From Annona cherimola (lineage: Eukaryota; Streptophyta; Magnoliopsida; Magnoliales; Annonaceae), in assembly GCA_030490835.1 (NCBI GenBank), contig CM059975.1, forward strand, positions 49,281,174 through 49,345,173: a DNA stretch of 64,000 nucleotides. The letters run 5' to 3'. Below, in pieces: positions 46,641 to 56,991 of this stretch; positions within the stretch are counted from its first letter, which is position 1; every line of letters begins with the position of its first letter. Made by a program: the position numbers and the translations under genes. The notes beneath the pieces are model-generated. The model was not told the DNA's origin and made no database searches. It worked only from the letters and a program-made list of their open reading frames with translations.

Positions 46641-47860
46641 GTGACTGAGAAGAGGAGGGAGCGACTGAGAAGAGGCAGACAAAAGAGCAGAAGCGGAGAG
46701 GAGCTAGGTTTCCAACACGCTTCCACCGTCGCCGTCGCCTATGGCTATAAACGTTGGTCGTTGTGGCTCTGTTACGGGAGAAGAGGAGAGCTTGGAAGAG
46801 CCACCAGATCTCGCTGTCGACGACTAAGGTGAGCTAGAAAGCGATGGATTTCTTCATTTATTATATTCCACATCTAAACGGTCGCGATTTGAAATTTTAA
46901 TGCGACATTGTGCATCTACCGTTCATCTGTTAGCTATTCGATCGGAAGACGCAACTGGAACGGTGACTGCTGATCTTATTTGCAATATACTAGCGGTGAA
47001 GCCATGGCTGGATGCAGATGCGATGCGGGGCGAGCTTGGATAGGTTGGAAAAATGGCAGATGCAGGATTTCTTTAATCGGTGGCTGTAAATCCACTAGTT
47101 TTTCCTGTTCGGTTGGACGTTTCCGTTACTTGATTCATGCTCATGTGCAGATTGGATTAGGGTTGGATTGTAGTTGCTGATCGCAGTTGATGAAGGTGGT
47201 AAGCAGAAGCAATCGAATTTGTTGAAGCTGGCAGAAATCTGCTAGATTTCTTGGCCAATCGATCCATGTCGTTGCTGCCGGATTTTGCTGAAGGAAAAGG
47301 CAGACATTGATGGACGATTTGGGGAAGACAGTGGAGATTTTAATGGCTGTTGGTTGGATTGTTCCTGCCGACAACGATGCTATGCAGGTGGAGTTGAGAT
47401 GTGGTCGGAGCAGGGGTGGTGGAAACAGACCCGCAGCTGATAAATTTTAGTCTATTGAAAAATCGCTGTAGATAAATTTCAGATCTATGATCTAATTTTC
47501 ATCTTCTGCATGTTGTCGCCCCTATTTTTGTTTTTTTTCGTGTATTTGGTTTTTCCAGCACATTGCTCGTTTGAGTTTGTTTCAACAGAGATGGCAGCGG
47601 GATTTGGTGAGCACGACGACGGGCAGCAAGTCCGCCGGATTTTATGCAGTGATTGTGGTTTTCTCTCGCCATCGTCAGGGATGGGTGTCTCGCATGGTGG
47701 AGGCAGCTTTGGCGAGGAAGATCGGATGAGTTTCTCACTGGCAAGCATGCATGTTCAATTAGGGAAGAAGGCATTTGGTATGGCGTAGCGGCGATGTACA
47801 ACAATCTGTGCATGTGCAGCCCACATATGATGTTGATTGATTTTGCAATTTTGTTGTAAT
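46641..47860 (+). other. GC-richer, transcript-like stretch of unknown nature
   Basis: More G/C-rich than everything on both sides. It begins with GACTGAGAAGAGG twice (about 46641 and 46666), which could be a 5' leader, and has GT-AG-like signals and several 60-100-codon frames (for example MAAGFGEHDDGQQVRR near 47591). None of the frames has a known domain, and I cannot build a consistent spliced ORF. It may be a non-coding transcript, a decayed gene or a captured gene fragment. Confidence 0.3.
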
Positions 47861-47939
47861 TTTAATGACCCAACATACGCTTGTTTTGGTGTCAATCATT
47901 TCTTAATTCACGCCTATTAAACTCATGTACATATGAGAT

Positions 47940-48835
47940 GCAAATTGTTTTGGACGTTTTTAATTTTGTTCGGATCAAGGGGAGGCTAAATAAAAGTTGT
48001 GCAATTGTGATATTGAGTGCTTAATGATTTTAGTACATTCCCGATTATCCATTAATTAATATTCTCATGTGTGGGATAAATTAATATAATTATTCATAAA
48101 TTATTCTTCTTAGTATAATTATCCATAAATTAATCTTCTTGCATTATTATTATTATTATATAAATTTGAGTATATTTATTTTTGGACAAATGATATAGAT
48201 ATGGAATAAAATATGTGCAAGTAACTTATTTGATATTTTATAATTTCGATAACACTACTATCGAAAGTAAAATTATTTCTGTGACAAATAATTAAAGTCA
48301 CTTGTTAAATAATGTTCTCACATAAACACTGCACTATTTTCTTTTGGATTAAAATTAGTTCTGGGTCAACGACTTAAGGTGCAAAATAAAATCCGTGCAA
48401 GTGATTTATTTGGTGCTTAATAGTTTAAATACTACCCCTCTTAAAAAATAAAAAATTACTTTACCGACAAAATCCAAATTACCTAAAAATAATATTCACG
48501 TGTGGATACTATATTATTTTTTTTCTCAATTATAGTTATTTTCGGGCTAAACATTTGGACTGTCGAATAAAATTTGTGCAATTAAGTTATTTGGTGCTTA
48601 AAATTTTCCCTATAAAAATATAATTATATTTTTTAATAATTCTGAAATCAACAAAGAAAATAAATTTATTTTCATCCAATTTATTTTTCGAGTGATAGAT
48701 TTTGTATGGTACTACAACATGGATGCTGTCTTTTCCATGTCATTTTCCATACAAAATATTCTTTCAAGCAAAAAATAATAATTTTAGTTTTAATAATTCA
48801 TTGGGCCAATGGTATAGTAAGCTAAATGAAATTGG
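47940..48835. repeat. Diverged ~180-bp tandem repeat
   Basis: Four to five units anchored by an AATAAAAT(n)TGTGCAA word at about 47988, 48205, 48384 and 48567, with a weaker one near 48812. Each anchor is preceded by TTTGGA/GGGT-type sequence and followed by TTATTTGGTGCTTAA. Units differ strongly, so the array is old. Confidence 0.5.
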
Positions 48836-49616
48836 CGCGGATAATTTTATTGGCACAAAAATATAGAGTTATTTTAACATACAACATAAACAATCAAACT
48901 CATCATTACAATTTTTCTAAAATAAATTTATCTATAAAATTCTTAAAATACAAATATGAAGCATAACTATAAAAGAAATTTAAAAACTTGATTTTTAAAT
49001 AAGTATAGATAAAAGTTCAATGATTCATTTCAATATATAATTTTTCAAATCATTACATACTATAATATATTTAGAATTTAAAATTTCAAATTTCAAATTT
49101 CAAATTTTTAGATGAAAAATTATTCCACACAACTTTGGAAATCTAAGTATTAGATGAATTTAAAAAAGAACAATTGTATATCAAAATTAAAACCGTAAAA
49201 TTTACATTAAATACGTGAAGAACATTTATATCATATATTTAAATATATAAAATTCAAACCAATTATGTGGAGAATGATGCTAAAAATTTTTCCGTATTAC
49301 TATAATAAATTATTCATCATAACTATTACTCATGCATATAATCTATTATCTAAATACTAATGTATGTTAGTAGATTTTCATAGCATAAACTCCAAAATAA
49401 TTATGACAATATATGTTTCAATCTAGATTGAACTACGAAATAATTTCATACATTATTTTTGGGTCTAAAAAATTAATTTAGCATTTAACAACATTTTTTC
49501 ATTAATCTAATTATTAGATTGTGAATTCCTGCTTCATTAAAAATATCTAGTCATAGCATGCAAAGCAATCAGGAATGATGCGTACTTTTAGAAACTCCGA
49601 AATTATATTTTCTTCA
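48836..49616. other. AT-rich intergenic DNA up to the Sirevirus
   Basis: No gene or TE terminus seen. CTTCA at 49612-49616 is the left target duplication of the Sirevirus. Confidence 0.6.
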
Positions 49617-51393
49617 TGTTGGAAACAATGCTTTAAAACAAAACAAATTAATCAAATACTGAGTTTTGATGATCAACAAAGACTAACTTGAGTATATTTT
49701 GAGTACTAATGAGTTTGTTATGTGATTTAAAGAACTAAGGTGGCCAAGTCGAACCTCAAGTCGACTTGGACTTCGACTTAGGATGAAGTCGATCCCAAAG
49801 TCGACTCAAATATCGACTTGAGAAAGAACCTCAAAAGACACAAGTGAAGTCGCAGGTCAAGTCGACTCCACATGCGACTTGGGTTCCCAAGTCGCAGACG
49901 AAGTCGACCTCGCTATCGACTTCAAATGCAAAATAGTGTCTAGCGCTGATTTTGGGGCACAAAGCTGCCCAAGTCGCAGGCCAAGTCGACTCCATGTGCG
50001 ACTTGGGTGAAGTCGCAGGCCAAGTCGACTCCATCTGCGACTTGAGGAATTCAGATTTCAAAGATGCAGTTTTTTCAAGCCATTCAAGAGAATATATCAT
50101 TCAAGCTCAAGGCATGATTGCCTGAAGGACTTCAAACCAGATTTATCAAGTCCAAAGAATCAAGATGAAGATCAAATGAGTCCAATTCATAGTCAAGATT
50201 CATGTACTACTTCAAATCAAGTCTATCAAGCCAAGGCAAATGTTCAAGCCTATTCAAATAAGGCAACACCCAAGTTATGGAGACCAAGTGAGTCCAAGAC
50301 TAAGCGAGGAACAAGCATATATCATGCAAGGACTCAAACAGCTCAAAAGCTTTGCAAGGATCAAGCCGAATCTTGAAGAACAAAGCAGCTTCAGCAAAAC
50401 CCAAGCCAAGTCGCAGGCTAAGTCGACTTCAGGTTCGACTTGAGTCGAAGTCTGAAACCAAGTCGACTAAAACTCAGACTTGGGAAATTGGAAGAACTGG
50501 AGTCGCAGACGAAGTCGACTCCAGATGCGACTTGGGTTGCCAAGTCGCAAGCCAAGTCGACTCCATCTTCGACTTGGGTATAACGTTCAAATTTTCGAAC
50601 GTTGGAGTTCATTTATTGCGCACCAACCACCTCCACAACGTTCATATTTTCTTCCCTCTATAAAAGGACCCTCAAATGAACGTGAAAGATATACAAGAAC
50701 ATTACAAGACACTACTATATACTCTACAAAGTCCAAAGAGAGAAAAGAAGATCTAGAAAGAAATCCTATTTGCTTTTCTCCATTTCTGAGTGGTTCGTAT
50801 AAATTCTAAGGAAGAAGAAAGCTTCAAGTTGCTAGCGCCTTCAACAATATTCATCCAAAGCTGCTTCTACAACTTCTTCCTCGAGCTAAATCTGCCTACA
50901 CAAATCTGTAAAGTGTAGTTTCATTTATTTCATTGTCTTGTTGTATAAATCTTGATTTAGCTTGGGTAGCTAAGATCAAGTATATGCAAAGTAGGGTGTG
51001 ATTGGAGTGAGACTCATCACCTACTTTTGCATGTGAGTTGTTTATGCCCCCTAGAGCTAGAATCTAGAAGAGAGCAAGTGGCTCTAGTTGTATATGCCCC
51101 CTAGAGCTGGAATCTAGAAGAGAGCGGTGACTCTAAGTGTATTCGTGGAATACATAGTGGAACCCAAGTCACAACAGAGTGTGAGCTTGGAAGAGTGGAG
51201 TAGGGAAGGTTTGCCCAAACCACTATAAATCTTGTGTTATATCTCTTTTTACTGCTTTATCTTTATTGCTCTCTAGCTCTTTTCAAAAGGGGATTAATTA
51301 CTCAAAGGGTTAAGTCTTTATTTACCAAAGATTTTTTAAAGAACCCAATTCACCCCTCCCCTCTTGGGTTTTGCCACTAACTCGGGACCAACA
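49617..51393 (+). repeat. Sirevirus 5' LTR
   Basis: TGTTGGAAAC...GGGACCAACA. The first 960 bp hold ten GTCGAC palindromes, most as AAGTCGACTC(c) next to GCGACTTGGG. Then come the TATA box, a transcribed leader, and a local duplication of a 'GCCCCCTAGAGCT(a/g)GAATCTAGAAGAGAGC' block (about 51048 and 51097). Small open frames here are recoded palindrome arrays. Confidence 0.97.
50656..50667 (+). promoter_or_regulatory. TATA box of Sirevirus 5' LTR
   Basis: CTCTATAAAAGG, placed directly after the palindrome-rich upstream half of the LTR. The same box is at 60037 in the 3' LTR. Confidence 0.8.
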
Positions 51394-51395
51394 AG

Positions 51396-51410
51396 TGGTA
51401 TCAGAGCAGG
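51396..51410 (+). other. Primer binding site of Sirevirus, initiator-Met tRNA type
   Basis: TGGTATCAGAGCAGG starts two bases after the LTR end. It is the standard copia primer site. Confidence 0.95.
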
Positions 51411-51441
51411 TCTTTGAGTTTACCAAAGAGATCTTATCAAA

Positions 51442-53244
51442 ATGGCATCCCAATCTACTTCCGTTCCCGCTTTTGCTGAAGGCCAATCCTTTACAAGGCC
51501 ACCGTTGTTTGATGGGAACAATTTTGGATATTAGAAGCTTCGTATGAAGCAACTCATCATGGCTACCGACATGGACTCTTGGATTGCTATCCAAGATGGA
51601 GTAACCTTGCCTACCGATGAAAGAGCTTCCAAATGGACCGATGAGGAAGTAAGAATTGTTAAGAGCAACGCCAAAGCTATGAACTCTTTATTTTGTGCTC
51701 TTAATGCTTCTGAATATGATAGAGTATCCTCTTGCTTGACCGCCAAAGAAATATGGGATACGCTAACCTCTATCTATGAAGGAACTTCTTAAGTCCAAGG
51801 GACGAGAAGAAATATTTTGATTGGAGAACTAGAGAATTTTAGAATGCTAGAAACAGAAAATATTTCTGAAATGTTCGCTAGATTCTCAAAAATCACTAAT
51901 GCTTTAAAAGGTCTTGGAAAGGCTATTTCTGAATCTGAGCAGGTTATGAAGATCTTAAGAGCTCTACCGGAATCATGGACTCCAAAGATCACTGCAATAG
52001 AAGAAGCCAAAGACCTAAACACTTTAAAGCTTGAAGACTTAATTAGCTCACTCATGTCACATGAGCTAATTAAAAGAAGAAATGAAGATCAACATAGGGG
52101 CAAAAGAGCAATCGCCTTGAAAGCCGCACAAGACACTGACGATACCTCCTCTTCTCAAAACGACGACGAGATTGCCCTTCTCACAAAACGCTTCAGAAAA
52201 TTTGTGAGGAAAGGGAAAAATTTCAGAAGCTTCAAGGAAAGAACTCCCAAAGAGAAGAAGAAAGAACCAACCAAATGCTACCGATGCGGCGGTTCGGGAC
52301 ATATGCAAGCTCAATGTCCAACTCCCGAAGAAAGCAAGGCAAACGAACAAAGAAAGGATAGAAGGAACAACAAAAGATTCCAAAAGTACAAAGGTAGAGG
52401 CATGTATGTAAACGATGAGGAATCTACAACGAGTAATTCCTCAACCGACGAAAACGAGGCGGAAGAATGTGCAAGAATTTGCTGCATGGCACAAATCGAA
52501 CAAGAAGAACGAATTACCTCAACAAAATGCACAAGCGATGAAGAGGTAAGTTTCAAACTCTCCCATTCTAAATCAAGTTTTTCTTCCATTCAAGAATGCC
52601 TCAAATGTACTGAATTAGATGAGCTACAAACTGCATATGATTCATTATATGAAGAAATAAAGAAATTAGGAAGCAAGTTTACAATTAAGAAAAAACAATG
52701 TGATGCAACAATAATTGTAAATGGTAAACTTGCAGAAAGATTAGACAAATTGAAAGATGAAAACGATCTGCTAAAAAGGGAGAACAAATCATTAAATGAA
52801 TCATTAGCTAAGTTCTCTAATCCAGGAGAAAGCGTCAAAATGTTTTTGAATATGACCTCCCAAACACATAAAAGAGGTCTTGGGTATCATACATTTGAGC
52901 AAGGAGAAAGTAGCAAATCAAATGTACAAATATTTCAGAAACATCAAACTAAAAATGCATCTATATACAAGCCACAAAAGAAAAATTTTAAGTGGACTAG
53001 AAGACCAATAATGGAACCATTGCATACTTGGAGGCCTACTCCAAGATTACCTATGGCTTGTAATTTCTGCAATAAAATGGGGCACAAAACTTACAAATGT
53101 AATTTTAAGAAATTATATGACCATGGTGTAAAATTAGTTTGGGTTCCAAGAAACACAAGATTTGGGCTTTCAAAGTTAGAACAACAAAGAATGATCTATA
53201 TTACTAACCCAAATGGACCCATAAAATGGGTACCAAGAAGATAA
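51442..53244 (+). pseudogene. Sirevirus gag with two nonsense codons
   Basis: One frame from ATG 51442 (MASQSTSVPAFAEGQ) to TAA 53242, about 600 codons, the usual size for Sirevirus gag. The gag domain covers about 51540-52080. The first CCHC knuckle is CYRCGGSGHMQAQC (about 52277-52318), then a long coiled-coil-prone stretch (about 52600-52830; ELDELQTAYDSLYEEIKKL) and a second knuckle, CNFCNKMGHKTYKC (about 53059-53100). Stops: TAG near 51533 where related proteins have Trp (a G-to-A change), and TAA at 51790, explainable as CAA to TAA. 475 codons after the second stop are open. The next gene is in another frame. Confidence 0.92.
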
Positions 53245-53251
53245 GATTTAT

Positions 53252-56200
53252 TTGCTTATTTTTCAGACATGTCTTAAGGCAAAGGCAAACAATGAATGGT
53301 TTATGGATAGCGGTTGCTCAAGGCATATGACCGGTGAAAGAAGTTTGTTTCACAAACTTAAGCCTTGTAATGATGGAATGGTTGCCTTTGGCAATAATGA
53401 AAAAGGTAAAATTAAAGGTAAAGGAAATATACATAGTATTTTAAATGCATGCATGGAAGATGTTTTGTTTGTTGAAGGACTCAAACACAATTTAATGAGC
53501 ATTAGCTAATTATGTGATAAAGGGTACAAAGTTGTGTTTGAATCATCTATATGTAATGTATTTGATGGAGAGCATATCATGTTTAGTGGTAAAAGACATG
53601 GAAATGTATATTTGGTTTCACTTGATGAATTGAATGGTCAATGTCTAATGGCCATTGATAATGATCCATGGGTTTGGCATAAAAGGCTTGGACATATAAA
53701 CATGGGAAACATAAAAACCCTATGGAAAAAGAGTTTGGTAGAAGGATTACCAAGATTGAAATATGACAAAGACAAGATTTGCAAGGCATGTCAATTATCA
53801 AAACAACCCAAGATGCCTTTCTCTACCAAAAAGGAAATTTCCACCACTAAGCCACTTGAATTGCTACATATGGATCTATACGGGCCATCCGACATTCTAA
53901 CCATTGGTGGAAAGAAATATGTATTTGTCATAGTTGATGATTTTTCAAGATTCACATGGATAATTCTCTTAGTTAGTAAAGATGAAGCCTTCTCTATGTT
54001 TGCAACTTTTGTAAATTTGGTGCAAAATGAAAAATAAAGTACTATTGTGACCATAAGAAGCGATCATGGTGGCGAATTCGAAAACAAACGATTCATGGAA
54101 TTTTGCAATGAAAAAGGAATTCACCACACATTTTCTGCACCAAGAACTCCACAACAAAATGGAGTAGTAGAAAGGAAAAATAGAACTATACAAGAGATGG
54201 CTAGAACTATGCTAAATGAGAGCAATCTATCCAAGAAATTTTGGGGTGAAGCTGTAAGTACAGCTTGTCATGTATTGAACCGTGTCACCATTCGAGCAAT
54301 CTTGAAAAAGACCCCATATGAACTATGGAAAGGAAGAAAACCAAATATTTCTTATTTTCATGCTTTTGGATGTACATGTTATGTTTTGAACAATGGAAAA
54401 ACGAACTTGGGAAAGTTAGATGCTAAAAGCGATGAGGCTATATTCCTTGGTTATTCATCAAATAGCAAAGCATATAGAGTATTCAACAAACGAAACCAAG
54501 TTGTAGAAGAATCCATACATGTTGTATTTGATGAAGTTAACCAAACTTCGAGAAAGGAGGATGAACTAAGTGATGCAGATGAGACAAAAGGCAAAGAACA
54601 ACCAAAGGAACTCGAGCTCAAGCCAGAAAATCTCATGGAGGAAGAGGTAAGTGAAGGTAATGATTCTTATAAACCTCCAACTGATTTAAAGTTCAAAAAT
54701 GCCCATCCAATTGAGCAAGTTATTGGAAATATATATGAAGGAGTGAAAACTAGAAGATCAAAACAAAACGTTTATGGTCAATATGCCTTTGTATCTAAAA
54801 TTGAACCAAATACCATTGAACAAGCTCTCAATGATGAACATTGGATTATTGCAATGCAAGAAGAGCTAAACCAATTCGAAAGGAACAATGTATGACATTT
54901 AGTTCCTAGACCAAATAATCACACTATCATAGGTACTAAATGGATATTTAGGAACAAATTAGATGAAAGCGGACTCGTAATTAGAAACAAGGCAAGATTA
55001 GTAGCCAAAGGGTATTCCCAAGAAGAAGGAATTGATTTTGAAGAATCATATGCACCCGTGGCTAGATTAGAAGCCATACGTATTTTACTAGCATTTGCTT
55101 CTCATATGAATTTCAAATTGTTTCAAATGGATGTAAAAAGTGCATTTTTGAATGGCTATCTGAATGAAGAAGTATATGTTGAACAACCCCCTGGCTTTGG
55201 AGAAAAGAATCAATCAAAGTATGTCTATAAATTGACCAAAGCATTATATGGACTAAAACAAGCTCCAAGAGCTTGGTATGAAAGATTGAATAAATTTTTG
55301 ATTAACCATGAGTTTCAAAAAGGGAAAGTAGACACTACTCTGTTCATTAAATATAAAAATAAAAACATTTTAATTGTGCAGATTTATGTTGATGACATAA
55401 TATTTGGTGCTACTGACGAAAAACTTTGTCAAGAGTTTTCTAAGATAATGCAGAGCGAATTCGAAATGAGTATGATGAGAGAATTAAATTTCTTCCTTGG
55501 ACTGCAAATCAAGCAACAAAGTGAAGGAATATTTCTAAATCAGTCCAAATACGCCAGAGAGATGCTCAAGAAGTTTGGAATGCAAAATAGCAAAGGAGCA
55601 AACACTCCAATGAGCTCTACAATCAAGATCGATGCGGACGAAAATGGTAAAAGTATCGATCAAACACTTTATAGAAGCATGATAGGATCCTTGCTATACT
55701 TAACTGCTTCTAGACCCGATATCCTATTTAGTGTTTGTATGTGCTCTAGATTCCAAGCATGTCCAAAAGAATCACATCTACTTGCTGTAAAAAGAATTTT
55801 TAAATATTTGTTAAAAACTACAAATCTTGGACTATGGTATCCAAAGGGGTCAACCTTTGATCTAATCGGCTATTCGGATGCAGACTTTGCTGGATATAAA
55901 GTAGATAGAAAAAGTACCAGTGGAACTTGTCAATTTCTTGGACATATGCTAGTTTCATGGCATTCAAGAAAACAAACAAGTGTTGCACTATCTACTGCGG
56001 AAGCCGAATACATAGCCGCCGGTAGTTGTTGTGCCCAATTACTTTGGATGAAACAACAGTTGAAAGATTATGGTATTGATTATGTTGATATTCCTATTAG
56101 ATGTGATAATACAAGTGCAATTTGTTTGACTAAAAATCCTGTATTGCATTCTAGAACCAAACATATTGATGTGAGACATCATTTTATTCGTGAACATGTT

Positions 56201-56329
56201 GAAAATCATGATGTGTGCTTAGAATATGTGAAAACAGAGGATCAAATTGCTGATATCTTTACCAAACCTCTAGCTAAAGAATCATTTTACAAGATTAGGA
56301 ATGATATGGGGATGATAGAGCTAAATTAG
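53252..56329 (+). pseudogene. Sirevirus pol: protease, integrase, RT, RNase H, three nonsense codons
   Basis: One frame to TAG/stop at 56327, about 1,020 codons. Protease: WFMDSGCSRHMTG (about 53300). Integrase: HHCC finger (H-x4-H at about 53675; CKAC about 53780), then HMDLYGP, RSDHGGEFE and QQNGVVERKNRT (catalytic D, D, E). [15 protein letters not shown] (about 55125), [19 protein letters not shown] (about 55387). RNase [19 protein letters not shown] (about 55870), [25 protein letters not shown]. Stops: TAA 53507, TAA 54035 and TGA 54893, in positions where Gln or Trp codons would need only one transition. Catalytic residues are all present. pol is offset by one base from gag; either a programmed shift or an indel. 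Confidence 0.95.
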
Positions 56330-56372
56330 GAAAAATTAAAATAAGAAATCAAAATTTGAAAAAGGCAAACTG

Positions 56373-56560
56373 ATGAGTCAAGTCGACTCCATAGGAGCCA
56401 AGTCGACTCCGCCAAGTCGACTTGGGAAAAGTGAAGTCGACTCCGCTTCGACAGCAAAGTCGACTCCACGGGGTCGAAGTCGACTCCGCACTATGTGCGA
56501 AGTCGACTCCAGGGAACCGAAGTCGACTTCGCCTAGGGCAAAGTCGACTCCGCGCGCGCG
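56373..56560 (+). repeat. GTCGAC palindrome array at the pol/env junction
   Basis: Nine GTCGAC sites in about 190 bp, mostly as (a/g)AAGTCGACTCC with variable 8-14-base spacers. The same word makes up the LTR arrays, but here it lies 44 bp after pol, in the interior of the element. Confidence 0.9.
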
Positions 56561-56742
56561 ACCGTCCGAATTCCGAGATTTTTTTTCCTTATTTCTTCCT
56601 CTCTTCTCTCTTTCTTCCTCCCATTTCTCTCCGTCTCTCTGTTTTTCCTCTTCTCTCCTCCGGCGACAACCCTGTTTCCTTTTCTTCTCCGGCGATTCCT
56701 CCTACTAAAGATCCTCGCCAGTCATTCCTCTTCGATTCTGGT

Positions 56743-56769
56743 CGCTCTCTCTCTCTCTCTCTCTCTCTC
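56743..56769 (+). repeat. (CT)n microsatellite in the env-like leader
   Basis: About 13 CT units within a pyrimidine-rich leader (56580-56985) that precedes the env-like ATG. A leader of this type, rich in TCTCTC and ending in TCTCAG-like acceptor words, would suit a spliced or internally initiated env-like RNA; that is inference. Confidence 0.85.
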
Positions 56770-56991
56770 GTCATTTCTCTCTCTGTTTTCTTTCGAAAAA
56801 CCGGCAGATTGTTCTAATTCTAGAATTCTAGCAATTGCTCTCTATCTATTCCATTTTCTCCCCTCTAAAAGACCCATCTCCTCTCAGTCCTCTCAGCTCT
56901 CTTTTTCTCTCCCAACTCTCTCAGCTCTCTCTCTCACAGTTCTCTCAAATCTCCATTCCCATCTCTCAGTCTCCAACTCCAAACCATTTCA

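Noticed and set aside
49831..50663. Small open frames on both strands of the Sirevirus LTR, repeated at 59212-60044
   Set aside because: They recode the GTCGAC array and are duplicated with the LTR; not genes.
52066..52838. Reverse-strand frames of 80-105 codons within gag
   Set aside because: Shadows of the gag reading frame, which has zinc knuckles and the expected length.
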